A stretch of DNA of 64,000 nt from Argopecten irradians. Its lineage: Eukaryota > Mollusca > Bivalvia > Pectinida > Pectinidae. Below are positions 23,419 to 35,840 of this stretch, one piece after another; within the stretch, counting starts at the first letter, position 1; every line of letters begins with the position of its first letter. Position numbers and translations under genes: made by a program. The stretch covers positions 50,790,086 to 50,854,085 of the forward strand of contig NC_091135.1 in the NCBI RefSeq assembly GCF_041381155.1. The letters are read 5' to 3'. Below the pieces are notes generated by a model. It had not been told where the DNA came from, did not search any database, and was given only the letters and a program-made list of their open reading frames with translations.

Positions 23419-24875
23419 ATACTGTGATAATATGACCCTGTTCAATTTTTATGTCATTCAGCCTATAAGTTGTATTTCAAATTTCCTACATGCAATGTAT
23501 ATAACTACAAATGTAGTTATATGATTAACAAAACCTTACACCTGTGGCTATTTGATTTTTTTTTATACATGTATAACTATATGTTTATCTAACTTCATTA
23601 TCATAGTCACTCAAGTATGATGCTACTGTATATCCATCTGTTTTGTGTTGATAAATAATAACCTTTTTATTCACAGGAAAGACACCATCAGTTAGCAGAC
23701 TGAAGTCAGCTGCTGTACCCAGCATCTTCTGTTGGACCCAGCCAGAGTCCAAGTCAGCTAGTAACAGAAAGGAAAGGGCGGTGTTGCGTGAAAATACAAG
23801 AATCAACATTGATAATGTCTGTACCAAACAGTTGGAGCAGCAGTTTAATAATTGTGTAGACCTGCAGGAAGAGGTGGTGTATGTGACAGAGAGTGACAGT
23901 GATACTGTGATATCTTCTGTAGGTAATGAAAATGTTGACAAATCTACACAGACACATACCGGTGCTTCAAAGATTCCTATGTTTTCTGTTGAACAATTCG
24001 CAAATGATGACACTACCATCCACTTCTACACAGGTTTAGAGTCTTACCTGAAGTTCATGTTTGTGTTGTCTACACTTGGACAAGCTGCCTATTGTTTGAA
24101 ATATATATTTTTTCAGATTGACACTGTATCTGTAGAAGATCAATTTTTTATGACACTTATGAAGCTCAGGCGTTACACAACAAACTTTGAGTTGTCCAAA
24201 TTTTTCTCAATATCTGAGTCTAGTGTGAAAAATATTGTATATACATGGATCATATTTATGTCCAAACAGTGGCAGGAAATTAACATTTGGCCATCTCGCA
24301 GTTTAGTGAGGTACTTTGCCCCATCTGACTTCAAAGCCAAGTTCCCAACAACTAGAGTTATAGTAGATGGCACCGAATGTCCCATTAAGAAGCCAAGAGC
24401 TCCAAAAGCTCAACAAGGTACATTTTCTACCTACAAGAACAGGAACACCATAAAGATTCTAGTTGGATCAACACCAGGTGGATTGGTTAACTATGTTTCA
24501 ACTGCATACGGTGGGTGTACAAGTGACCGTCAAATTGTTGAAAGATGTAGGCTTGTAAATATTTGTGATCCTGGAGACAGTGTGATGGCGGATAAAGGTT
24601 TTAACGTACAAGATCTTTTTGCTAGAATGGATGTCACTGTGAACATACCAACCTTCTTCAAAAAAAGAAACAGAATTAATTCAAAAACACTTCTGCGAGA
24701 TAGAAGAATCTCAAGTAAAAGAGTCCACATTGAAAGAGTGATTGGTCTTGGAAAAACATTTAAAATTCTAACAAATCCTCTTAACAGTACTGAGACTAAA
24801 CTTTCATCACATATCACATTCTGCTGTTATATGCTTTGTAACTTCAAAACTTGTATCATTCCAAGAGATGCTTAA
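22146..24875 (+). CDS. ISL2EU transposase: THAP zinc finger + HTH + DDE_4 (two exons)
   Basis: Exon 1 (22146-22350) starts at the ATG of a THAP domain: CSVPGC, then HEFPKD, LWMQAI and the closing CKAHFSPDDY, i.e. C2CH with the conserved P, W and F. The donor GTAAAC follows at 22351. The acceptor TTCACAG precedes exon 2 at 23677, which runs to TAA at 24875; the join keeps frame and gives 467 residues. Exon 2 begins with the linker SRLKSAAVPSIFCW common after THAP domains. It then has an HTH_Tnp_4-like region (LRRYTTNFELSKFFSISESS) and a DDE core: IVDGTECP (D), VMADKGF (D), HIERVIG (E). It probably binds the inverted ends through the THAP finger and cuts and joins DNA in the nucleus. It faces the nuclease gene, with stops ~1.6 kb apart. 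Confidence 0.88.
23198..23336. mobile_element. Small MITE in the transposase intron
   Basis: Inverted ends GTCCGCTAAACCTGCC and GGCAGGTTTATTAGCGCAC enclose ~140 bp, flanked by ACTTCCATG on both sides. A related end (GGCAGGTTTTAGCGGAC) occurs at 58625-58641. It is removed with the intron if splicing is as proposed. Confidence 0.65.
23389..23419. repeat. (CAAAA)n microsatellite
   Basis: About six tandem CAAAA units in the transposase intron. Confidence 0.8.
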
Positions 24876-26465
24876 AGGTTTAATCTTCAATAAAATGTAA
24901 CACACTTTCAGATGTTATGAAACCATTTTAATAAATTACAACAACAGTTCAATATAATAGCAGAATCTGCTATGAGCATGGATTGTACATTATATTCTGC
25001 ATATAAATGACCATTTAGAACTTTAGGACCTGTGAATGTAATTTTAATTACATTATAACTACTACATCTTATGTATATACTTTAGGATCTGTGTTAATTT
25101 GTAATTACATTACTTTAGGACATGTGAATGTAATTTGTAATTACATTAAAACTACTATATCCTACATTACATGTAGTTAGCACTTGGTTTGAAGCATTTA
25201 AATGTCATTAGATTACAACAACTTTACTGAAAATCACATTTGGTATAATACATGTATGCCAATTATATGATATGTATATAGTCTACCTGCCCAGTGTGGC
25301 CCATCAGAGTGTTACTCAGCTGATTCAACTCCTGTGTCATTTAATGCACTTAATGGTATTTAAATACAGTATGTTCGATAGGTTTCCAAATCATACCAGT
25401 ACCACAGGTTTTAGATATTAGAAGGAAAATGCCATACTGTCGTGCCGGAATCCATTGAGATCATGATTAGACAGACTCAGTTTGACAAGTTGTACTGTAT
25501 CAATAAAATTTAGAATACAAATTGATCTTTTTAAATGTGCATACCAAGTTGAAATGTTATAGAATTTTTTCTTCAACTACTGATGGTTCAAAATTAATCA
25601 GGCAGGTAATGTTATGATGTATAATGTGTCAATCATGCAATACTGACAGTTATAAGGGCACTTGCCTGTTTCTATTACATGATTCATGTACACTAATTTT
25701 TGTACAGGTGCTGAAATTGTCACTTCTAATGGATAGATAAAAGTGATCATTATACACAAGTTGAATGAGTAGCAAAGTAATATTTTAAGAGTTTACAGCT
25801 GCTTTTGTTTGTTAAAGTTGTTTGTCAAAATTATTATATTTCTGATTTGATTAAGTTATCAAAACATGATCAGTGTAAACAAAGTACCTTTCACAATTTT
25901 ATTTTAACACTTTATTAAAAAGGGCCTTCTACCTTAGAGGTGACTCAAATACATATGTAGTTGTATTGTAAATAGGTACGTACATTTATCATTGTTTTAT
26001 CAATATCATATATTTTACTACAATCATAGCTAAATTACTTCATCGACAGATTTGATTGATGTAACTGATAAATCATTAAATGGAATAGCTATAGATAGTA
26101 ATTAATAAAATATTGCTTGGAATATGTACACACTGTTCATGTATTGTTTTTTACTTTTTACATAGTGATCGAGGCCAACTCTGATAATATCTGTGTTTCC
26201 TATTTAGTATTACCTTTAGTCATCAATACAATATCATTACCGGCAGATAGCCATAAATGGCTTATAAACCATATAATTTACTAACATATTGTACTTTATT
26301 TGCAGATACCTATGCTACAAGGCAGCTTATTTATTTCATATAATTATGAAATTTATATTTGTTTTGTACCAATAAGTTCTGTCTTTTCTTTGTGAAAACT
26401 AGCTATATGTATAAATGTCAAGTGCAGGCAGGAAAAATGATAGGGAACACAATATTATGTTAGCC
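24876..26465. other. Gap between the convergent ISL2EU genes
   Basis: AT-rich sequence of ~1.6 kb holding the 3' flanks of both genes. An AATAAA-like signal (CAATAAAATG) follows the transposase stop at ~24888. No other gene seen. Confidence 0.6.
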
Positions 26466-28622
26466 TTACTGATCAAATGGTTTGTAGTACAGCATATCCA
26501 ACAATGTTGGTTTGAAGTATTTGTGATAAAAGTTGGTTAACTTTTCAACCATGTCTGCTATGAAGGCATCATCTCTGAGAACTGACAGGTACTTAATATC
26601 AGTGATATTTAGATCATTTGCATGGCAGACAATAAGAGTACATTCCTTTAAGCTTGTACATAAGAGTTGACCCTGGATTTGAAAATAATAGTCATGGTTT
26701 GGGTCCAAAGTGTACCCACTTTCTGAAGTTTGTTTCAAATATGGTACAGTGAGAGAATTAATTGGTTTGTCTCTTGAAACATAAGGGCACTTAACCTCAA
26801 TGATGGACTTGTCAGTTACTATACCATCTGGTGAAGATGACAGATGTGGGAAGTCCATGGACACAAACAATCCACAAGGTTTAACGATGCACCCTGTGTC
26901 ACTCATGTATTTCTGTATAGCAAAGCTCTCATATTTGCGACCATGTTCTAACGGTGCTGTTTTAATGTCAGTAAAATGTGTTAAAGATCTAGCTAGCTTC
27001 ACAAAATCAGTACGATCCGTCGCTTTACATATTCTTCCATACATGGATGATGGAAGATGGTGCATGCGTTCTTCTTTCCAAGCAACATTATTTATTTGAC
27101 CCCGTGTGCGTTCTTCAATTGCATCTATTTTCTCTTGTGTTATGTTGAGTAAGTTGATTCTTTCAAGAAATCTATCTTGGGGTGTTAGTTTCAAATAATC
27201 ATGGTCATGGGCAACAGCGAATGCATTGGCAGGCTTAAATAACTGAAAAATTGGCATTTTGGATATGCCTGAAAAGTTTAAACACTTATTTCTGAAATTA
27301 TCTTCATATCCAGGATCATTTCTGAGGTGCTCTGGCCTTGGATCAAAATCCAAATTTGTAAATTCATCAGCTCCAGGCATATTTATGTCCTGTGCCTTCA
27401 GAGGGCTACCAATGAATCGCTTTGCTTTGTGAAAACTCTGGAGCTTTTGGGTACACGTCTCCTCAATTTTAACATCTCTGTGTTTTTGAAACATAACTGA
27501 GGCATACAGTACAACACAGACATGTTTACAATGTGCACCTGGTCCCTCTCCTGCTGGGCAGTCACACTGCGCCTGCTGAATAGAACCATTTTTGTCAAAT
27601 TGCACATCAACATCATATGTGACACCTTTCCTATATTCAGCATAGCAACTTGATGATACATAAGTAAAATCTTTGTCAGTAGATACTCTAAAATACCGGA
27701 TGGTTCGCTCACTATACATTCTTTGTATTAGCATGTCTAGCTGCTTGTCATACTTGGCCAAATAAGTGGTAAGATCGTCTAGCGTGGTGCCAGAAAACAC
27801 TGAATCACAGTTTACATCCAAGTATGATGAAGGATCAGGTGTGGTCATTAGGTACTCTGGGTCTAAATTTTCTGTCTTTCCAAAATTCTGATTTCTATCA
27901 TAGTCAGCCAGTCTGTAAGAAATTTAGAATTTTGAATGACTTTTGAATAGGCATATCAAAGTATTTTTTTAATCTCTATTGACAGTTGCCTATTTGTATT
28001 AAATACGTAACAGATGCAAACTAAAATGTGTCAGAACCGGTTTCCGTTTGTACTTTGTAATACTTGTATAATTATAAATTATTAGTGGGATTGTATAACA
28101 ACAGGAGTTTGAAGTTTTGTCTGTAATGTATACTGATGCATACATGTATTCCCATATTTCTTCTATTATATATATGTGCTAAAGTGTATATATTATAGAT
28201 AGAACTTCAAACTCCGGATCTCGTGTTGTACAATATATGTGACTGCAATGTCTGACCGATTGAAGGCTTATGGTACATGTACAACACTAGACTAAAACTA
28301 GACAAAATTCTATATGATGTACATGTGTGGAACACTGTATACAGATATCAATTTTCATACTAGCAGCATAAAATGTTTCTCTATGTCCAGCAAGACATTC
28401 TGCTGCAGTAGATTCTACGTTATGATTATTCACGGAATCGAACATGACACTAGATGTTGTAACGGGTTAAATGTAACAATTTAATGGCTGTAATATTATA
28501 GCCTACCGGTTAAGTAATTCTTGTTTACGACCGGATACTCTAGCATTTCTCTTTCTCAACTCGGTTTTGAGCTCTTTAAGATTCCAATGTGCATATTTAT
28601 CACACGATTGCGTCGATTCCAT
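26466..28622 (-). CDS. ISL2EU nuclease: SAP + SWIM finger + YqaJ exonuclease (two exons)
   Basis: Exon 1 (28622-28507) encodes a SAP-like motif (NLKELKTELRKRNARVSGRK), followed by a GT donor. Exon 2 starts at 27912 after TTCTTACAG and ends at TAA (26466). The join splits an arginine codon (CG|A) and gives 520 residues. Exon 2 holds a SWIM zinc finger (CDCPAGEGPGAHCKH, ~27570) and a YqaJ-type nuclease core: HGRKYESFAIQKY, SSPDGIV, IIEVKCPY and YYFQIQGQL, the D..ExK and Q motifs of the lambda-exonuclease fold. It is likely a DNA exonuclease that helps excise or insert the element, with SAP and SWIM giving DNA contact. A shorter start at 27848 is possible but would lose the SAP motif, which copy 2 also has. 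Known partner: the convergent transposase. Confidence 0.87.
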
Positions 28623-28952
28623 CGCGTCATTGAAAATCGCATCAATAGATCGTCAAGGTAAACATTAGAGAGTTCCAAAACTGCTGGACCGGGAACAGTG
28701 TCGCCACCTGGTCAAAATCAAGATGAGATAACCCACTATTGTTTGCCATTGTGAATTTTTTAAGTGACGAAATAATTCGAAAATAAATGGAATTCCTACA
28801 ATGGTTTGATAGTGGTTTTAGACACACCTTATAAAATCCATTGAACTGATTTTCCTCTCAAGTCATTAAATTAGTGTAAAACAAACCATGCACATACATG
28901 TATAATTGTATATTCATGTATCTAATTAGTTTCAATTTACGTTTTGAAAGGT

Positions 28953-29476
28953 TTTGTTTGTTTGTTTGATTAATTAACGTCCTATTAACAGCTATGGTCA
29001 TGTAAGGACGGCCTCCCATGCATGCGGTGTGTTGCGTGTATGTTGTGCGAGGTGCGTGTTTTGGGAGACTGCGGTATATTTATGTTGTGTCTTCTTGTAT
29101 AGTGGAACTGTTGCCCTTTTTATAATGCTATATCACTGAAGCATGCCGCCGAAGACACCAAGCAATACACTCCACCCGGTCACATTATACTGACAACGGG
29201 CGAACCAGTCGTCCCACTCCGTGTGTGCTGAGCGCTAAGCAGGAGCAGAAACTACCACTTTTATAGATTTTGGTGTGTCTCGGCCAGGGGACAGAACCCA
29301 GAGCCTTCCTCACGCTCAACTCAAGGCCAAAAGTGAGGCGGTGCCAAGGGAGGCATTAGGAAAGATAAAGTCAGTTAGGAAGAAAAGAAAAGATAAGATC
29401 CTAAATTTAGTCGCCTTTTACGATCATGCAATAGGGGCAGCAGGTACAATTCTAACGCCCTACCTGCAAGGCCGAT
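28953..29476 (-). mobile_element. SINE copy 7, full length, at a splice acceptor
   Basis: Inverted full-length copy with the 11-bp direct repeat TTTTGAAAGGT at 28942-28952 and 29477-29487. The duplicated target contains the AG acceptor of exon 4 of the ISL2EU copy 2 nuclease, so the acceptor is now present on both sides. Confidence 0.85.
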
Positions 29477-30290
29477 TTTTGAAAGGTATCCTATAATTAC
29501 AAAATTAGTCTGAATGAGACAACTGGCGACCCTATCAACTCGGCTTGTGAAAGTCCAACTGGCAAGGGGCCATATGGAACCTGCAAGCACATTGCATCGG
29601 TGCTTCTTGTGCTTGAAGAGTTCATTGAAAACGGTTCTTTAAGAGTGCAAAAGTCTTGTACAGAAAAAGTCAACATATGATGGCACGTATATTTGCAAAA
29701 ACCATTATACAGTGTACATGTGTATGCAATTGCATCTGAATAATTAATAATGGATTTAAAATCTGGACACACCTAATATCCATGTATTTAGTAGGTTGTA
29801 GCAAATATAGTGTTATTTCTGTTCGTAAATTTACAAAAAAAAATATATAAAAACAGAGCATCATTAATTTATTTTGTTTTTATCATTGATATGGAATCTA
29901 TAATGATACATATAGAATGTTTTATTTAGGCAAGCCAGTGCCTGTGGAAGAAATACCAACAAAACGGAAGTTTTCTGATGATGTGTTGGAAGATCCTCGT
30001 CCTCATAAATACCGTAATAACCCTGGCTACCCTGACTTTGTCAGAAATATGATAGTGAACCATTGTAGCCAGTATTCACAGGATAGGGCGATGAAATTTC
30101 TTCATACATCTGCCGATAGTTACTTGTGATTTCTAATGAAAGGGAAGATAAACAGAGAGGTATTGCATCAACTCTTTATATATTACCAAATTTTTGAAAG
30201 TACAATTCACATGAAAATCATTAAATTCATAAAATGACTTCCTTTTAAAAATCATAAATTGTTATCTGTCGTACAACAAAAAATATTTTT

Positions 30291-30768
30291 AGCTCGCCTA
30301 TTCGAAGAATAGGGGGAGCTAATGTTGTCACCCCGGCGTCAGCGTTGGCGCCCATTTCACGTTAAAGGTTTTGAGCAAGTTCCTGTTTCGTCAATTGTTT
30401 AAGCTTAAGTCATCATAAATGTTTATGATTTTATTTTCCTAAGGTGTATGGATGCTGAACGTGATAATAAAACCAATTTGGGGCCCTTTAGATTTTTTTG
30501 AGTCTGTTAATTTGTCATATTTCCATGTTAAAGTTTTTGAGCAATTTTCTATTTTGTCAATTGTTTAAGCATAAGTCATCATAAATGTTTATGATTTTAT
30601 TTTCCTAATGTGTATGGATGCTAAACGTGATAATACAACCAATTTGGGGCCCTTTAGGGGTTTTTAGAGTCTGTTAATTTGTCATATTTCCATGTTTAAA
30701 TAGTAAATACTTGAACATCAACTTCTTTTGAATAGGCGAGCTTTGCTGTTCTCCAATAGCTCTTGTTC
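30291..30768. mobile_element. Small Helentron-like element with two ~166-bp units
   Basis: The left end is a hairpin (AGCTCGCCTATTCGAAGAAT, then AGGGGGAGCT). The right end reads AATAGGCGAGCT, then CCAATAGCTCTTGTTC. Two tandem units of ~166 bp (TCATCAAATG-like, starting near 30372 and 30538) lie between. The style resembles the Pearl elements but the sequence is a different family. It sits in an intron of the copy 2 nuclease. Confidence 0.65.
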
Positions 30769-32007
30769 TATATTGTTTTACAGATAGTAGCTTTTGATCA
30801 TGATTATCTGGAACTCCCATTCACCGAATATTTAGTTGACAAAGCAACAAAGGTATTACAATACATGTATATATTGAAAGTACAGGTATTTTTATTCATT
30901 CATACTTATAACCAAAGAATGAAACGTGCCTGCCCTTCATTTAATATGGGAAACCCTTTTGGCATCTAAAAGGTAGACATAGATAATGTACATACTGGTG
31001 TAGGGATTTGACCACATTCACATTCATTTGCTCTAACTCGAAGCCCATTATCCCACTAATGAAGTTAAAACGATATGATGGGACGGACAATATAACAATA
31101 CAAATAAACTGTATTAACTTTACATTGATTGTAAAACAAGTTAGGTAACTAACAAATACAAATCACTTTTCAAGGCAAATATGTAAGCAAGAGAGTGGGA
31201 GGAAACTGTTGTATGGAGAAAACTCATGTGATTGGGCAGGAGACCTTAGATCTTTTCACGTTCATGTCGGGGATCAAACCCTGGACGACTAGGTGAAATG
31301 CGTGTGGAATAACCACTGCACCAACACATTTAAAAAAAATTAAAAGAACAGCTTAAATTTTCATACTAATACCTACATTCCATTGCAAATTTCAGAAGAA
31401 GATGCAACGAGTTTACAGAGCCACACAAAATCCCAGGCAACATGTAGGAGAAATATGGATAAACTCTGTAAGAGTCTTGTTTCAACTAAGTGTTTCCACA
31501 AAAATTCAACAGAACAAGGAAAAAATTATGAAGGAAAGGCAGTTGCAATGTTTGAAAAAAAACTATGAAGTTGTCAGTTAAAAAGGCAGGCCTTTTTGTA
31601 AACTCTAGTTTCCCATACATTGGAGCTTCACCTGATGGAATTATAGATGATAACACCATTTTAGAAGTAAAGTGTCCTTATAAAGGACGCTCATCATCTA
31701 TTGTGCCAGGGAAAATGTTTCCATTTTTAATGTATGATGAAAAAACCAAATGTGTCTAAACATGAAATCAAAATATAATGATCAGATTCAAGGACAGATG
31801 CTACTCTCAAAAACAAAGTACTGTTATTTTGCAGTTTACATATTTGTTCAGAAGATTGTATTTGATGCTGAGTACAGCGAGTTTAGTCTTTTGTTAAAGT
31901 TGGAACTATTTTATAGAAAACATTTCAAAACATTGCTTCCCATATTTGAAAACCAAAGACTTTCAAATAGTGATGTCTTTTACATACAAAACATGCTTTG
32001 TATGTAA

Positions 32008-32578
32008 ATAACTATAACATCTAATTTAAAAGTCATTTATACTGTATCATTTATATTAAATTAAAGATGACTTTATACAGTGGTATAATTAGCTAGTATG
32101 ATTATATTTACAACCATCAACCAATAGTGTTTTATAATTACTAACAAGTTAATAACAGTTATCATTAGCAATTCCTTAGCATAGTCTCATTGAACTTACA
32201 GTAAGCATATAGTTTCATAAGATCTGTAAATATTTTGTCAAGTTATTGTGTTCACATGATGCAATAATTATATTACTATAAATGGCAATAACTGTCTGAG
32301 TTACATTCAAATGATAATTTCAATTATCAATCTATTGTGAGATTTTACTGATGTTCGGCTGCTTTCATAAAGCTCACAATCTTTAAAGCAAAACATGATA
32401 ATTATTGCAAAGGGCAATAACTCCATTAGTTATAGTCTAACAATAACATGTTAAATTTTCAAAAACGTTACTAATGTTAGTCTGCATACAAAGTTTCAGT
32501 AAACTCGATAATTTTTTTATATGAAGTATAAATGTTTTAGTAATTGCATTCATTGCAATACAGTGTTGTAAAAAAGCG
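32008..32578. other. Gap between the convergent ISL2EU copy 2 genes
   Basis: AT-rich and without coding signal, equivalent to the gap at 24876-26465 of copy 1. Confidence 0.5.
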
Positions 32579-33088
32579 CTATGCATTTTTGTCAACCAAA
32601 GGGGCTCTGAAATTAAGCAGTGAAAAACATATATAAATAATGCTTGATGCCAGTTTCAGCTTGCTGGCAGAAAGTGGTGAACCAATAATTTTATATCGTT
32701 TGGCAAGACCAATCACCCTTTCTACATGAATTCTTTTAGAAGCAATTCTCCTATCCCTCACTACTTCTTCTGGCTCAAGCTGTGACTTTCCTTTCAGCAT
32801 GGAGGGGTACAGTATTTATGTGCACATCCTGTGCAGCAAACAGGTCCTGGACCATAATACCCCTATCCGCCATTATGCTATCTCCCGAGGCAACAATTTA
32901 TTGTTAGGATCAAGCAATACAGAGCTCTCAATGATCTGTCAATCACTTGCAGATCCGCCAAATGACTGACTTACATATGATACTGCACCACGAGGTGTAC
33001 ACCTTATCATAGTTTTGACAGTAGTTTTGTGTTTGTAACTCGACCAAGATAAACTTTGAGCCTGTACATTCGAAGGCTTTTGAATAGG

Positions 33089-33436
33089 TTTGTTTGTTTT
33101 ATAGTGCTATATCACTGAAGCATGCCGCCGAAGACACCAAGCAACACGCTCCACCCGGTCACATTATACTGACAACGGGCGAACAAGTCGTCCCACTCCC
33201 AGTAAGCTGAGCGGTAAGCAGGAGCAGAAACTACCACTTTTATAGACTTTGGTGTGTCTCGGCCAAGGGACAGAACCCAGAGCCTTCCTCACAGGGGCGA
33301 ACGCTCAACTCAAGGCCAAAAGTGAGGCGGTGCCAAGAGAGGCATTAGGAAAGATCAAGTCAGTTAGGAAGAAGAGAAAAGATAAGATCCTAAATTTAAT
33401 CGCCTTTTACGATCATGCAATAGGGGCAGCAGGTAC
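33089..33436 (-). mobile_element. SINE copy 8, internally deleted, with TSD
   Basis: Inverted copy flanked by TTTGAATAGG (33079-33088 and 33437-33446). Tail TTTGTTTG is followed directly by the core, so ~150 bp is missing. It lies inside the catalytic region of the ISL2EU copy 2 transposase, directly after the first D motif. Confidence 0.82.
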
Positions 33437-34202
33437 TTTGAATAGGAACCTCTGTAGCATCCAGTATCACTCTAGTACTTTGAATTTTATTTGAAATCAA
33501 CTGGCATATGCTCAGTAACAGTGTCTCGTGTTGTTCATATAGGTAGTTCCTTTAACTGGAAATACATAAAATTAATCCATTTGATAATTACTTTAGAAAC
33601 AGTTGTTTCACTGATGTTGAATTTTTCAGAAAGTTAAAATCCTCTGACCCTTGGCGCATTTTAATCATAGTCAAAAAAACTGTTTTTCTGCTGACAAAGA
33701 TGTACATTTATACGAGAGATCGTTAGCAGCAGGACCAAGACAATGAAAAACAAACATGAAATGATTGAAATCTAAAAACCCAGTCCAATTCCTAACTCCT
33801 TTTGGATTGTTCATATAGTTTTGTATACTGCAGTCTCCTAAACATAGTTCCTGTCGTACTGACACTGGTACCTGTTGCCAAGTCATCACATGGTACTGCT
33901 GTAGCTGCCAAGACTTCATCAATGTTCCCTTATGCCACCTCTACCTCCTCTTGTATATCAGTGAACATAACTCTGTCCAAAATAGTACTTTGCTCTGGGG
34001 GTTGTCTCCCTTGCTTCTCCTTTGTTGACGTTTATCTCTTGGAGAATCAGCTAAAGGGGTTGCCCTGAAAGGGAAAACTGAGGGCACTACTCCGTCCTTA
34101 AGGCGCCCACGTTCCCCTAAAATATCATGAAACAATTAAACAAAATGCAAACAACAATACCATCTATTTAAGGATTACTTGAATACTTTTTTATGTTATA
34201 AC

Positions 34203-34286
34203 GATATAAAACAAAGATCTGAGTGTACTCCTTATAAATCGTAAAGCGGTTTATAATGAGAGTACACTCAGATTTTTGTGTTATAT
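34203..34286. repeat. Hairpin-forming inverted repeat
   Basis: Arms of about 25 bases (core GATCTGAGTGTACTC and its mirror GAGTACACTCAGAT) with a further TTATAAA/TTTATAA pair inside. Possibly a tiny foldback element. Confidence 0.75.
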
Positions 34287-34289
34287 TTC

Positions 34290-35498
34290 CATAACAAATA
34301 AAAAATATACTTAAATTTACCCTTATTATTCAATTTATGAAAGATAATCTATTCAAAATTTCGAATCCATAATAATATTAAGAAGAAATAATGGGCATTT
34401 CGAGATTTTTTTCTATGAAATCATGATGTCGTTATATCAGCAAATCAGAAGCTATGTTACAAACGGTAATGCCATTTCTTTCCTTTATGGGCAGATAAAG
34501 TAATTTTTTAAGCCAATGCCAATCAAATTTGAATAATCATAAGATGCTATAATAAGTATGCAAACAATACTAAAATTATGAATGGAATTCAATAAAAAAT
34601 TATAAATTAAATAATTTCCTTCTTATGACTTTGAGGAAACCATATATTGATAATGATGTCACACAAGTACATACACTTAAAAAGTTATTGATGTTTTTGT
34701 ACATGATGATGTGATATAAAATGTTAATGCCACGTCTATTCTGTATATGGCAAATATAAGGTTTTAAAATTTGAAACAATTAAATATTGCTGGTTTCATT
34801 AAGCAATTGCAATAAAAAGGTTTGTTAAGTGATATATTTTCTATGTCCAATGAAAAAGATGACCATAATTTTCCGTGATCCCCATATACTATGAATAATA
34901 TTTTTAATTCCATAACTTCCGCTTGATGTGAAAAATCCAACTCTTGATTGATTTTTTGTGGTATAGAATCTAGTTCTCTTTTGTCATGTACCTGTAATAC
35001 CTGTTTTGCATGTATGTACAGATTAAGATCTTATCTTGACTATAATAACAGTCAATGCACCCATCTCAAAAGGCTAATTTTTTTTTAATCCGACATTTTT
35101 ATACTTATTCAAATTTTGGTCAATCAGTCTCCTTTTCTTATTTGTTGATGTCTCTAAAAAAAGAAAGAAAAACACACAAAGCAACGGGAACAAAAATATC
35201 AACATACCATATAACAAAACTTGTTATTAAGTAAAATTTGAAGAGTGATTTATTCTTTATATCTAACAGATCCATACCATATCTTGCAGTAGATGTGTGT
35301 ATTATGAAATATGTCATTTCATTACAGTTATCAACATGTACAGTAACATCCGAGATGTGCGAGACTGAGTGACATTCTTGTACATCAATTGATATATAAA
35401 ATACAATTGCATTTTAGATATTGGCAAGATATAAATTCTAAATAAATGTTATATGCTAATTATAATTAGGTTAAGATTCCTTCATGTATTTATGTTTA
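34290..35498. other. AT-rich intron of the copy 2 transposase
   Basis: No coding signal or named repeat seen. Confidence 0.45.
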
Positions 35499-35840
35499 AA
35501 GTGAACAGTCGGGCAAGGATAGCTAAAGTCGGTAAAAATGGTGTGAATGTATCCAGTATAATTTCTTATGAAATAGAAAAATAAAATCTCTCATCAAAAA
35601 TTGTCTGCGTACGAAGAAATTGATTTAAAGTAATAGGAATCCTAAAACGTCCTCCCGGCTGACTATGTCCGTGGTTACATTTCCACGCAGCCTTGCTTTC
35701 AATGATTTCAACTTTACTTTACTTTAATGGTCAGAACTGGGAAACGTAAGCAGAACTTGACCGTCGTATTAATATGCGAGAACTTTCGGAAGACCAATGA
35801 ACGCATTTAGACTGGTTTTCTTTGCCCGACTACTCACTTT
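35499..35840. mobile_element. MITE, TIR AAGTGA..AGTCGGGCAA
   Basis: Left end AAGTGAACAGTCGGGCAA and right end TTGCCCGACTACTCACTT are inverted with two mismatches. Both ends abut TTAA-type sequence, so the duplication is TA, TTA or TTAA and cannot be decided. Length ~340 bp, non-coding. Confidence 0.75.

Larger units (their letters stand above)
22021..28737. mobile_element. ISL2EU copy 1, apparently complete DNA transposon
   Basis: The terminal inverted repeat AGTGRGTTATC is at 22021-22031 and, inverted, at 28727-28737, with AT flanking each end (22019-22020, 28738-28739). The similarity continues inwards: CCAGGTG(T/G)CG and CCCGGTCCAGC recur at both ends in mirrored order. Two genes converge: a THAP/DDE transposase on plus (22146-24875) and a SAP/SWIM/YqaJ nuclease on minus (28622-26466). 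The pair of transposase plus YqaJ-type nuclease is what is known of the ISL2EU (IS4EU) superfamily. Both reading frames are open with plausible splice sites, so the copy is young and may be active. It lies in an intron of ISL2EU copy 2. Confidence 0.88.
17008..32007 (+). pseudogene. ISL2EU copy 2 nuclease gene (SAP + SWIM + YqaJ), scattered exons
   Basis: Exon 1 (17008-17111) encodes a SAP-like DNA-binding motif (NKLKAELRKRNAVTHGRKAD). Exon 2 is 21374-21549 and exon 3 is 21817-21961; exon 3 has a frame problem at a G run near 21880. Exon 4 (from 29486) carries a SWIM finger (CESPTGKGPYGTCKH). Exon 5 starts at 29930 (DPRPHKYRNNPGYPDFVRN) and exon 6 is 30784-30852 (FDHDYLEL). The last exon (31396-32007) carries the YqaJ nuclease core (ASPDGII, ILEVKCPYK, DQIQGQM) with two frame changes. 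Donor and acceptor dinucleotides are present at exons 1-3 and at the acceptors of 4-7. The order matches the intact nuclease of copy 1, which is inserted between exons 3 and 4. Too damaged to work. Confidence 0.8.

Noticed and set aside
26466-28622. Viral or prophage origin for the YqaJ nuclease
   Set aside because: YqaJ is known from phages, but here it has introns, SAP and SWIM domains and lies within ISL2EU terminal repeats.
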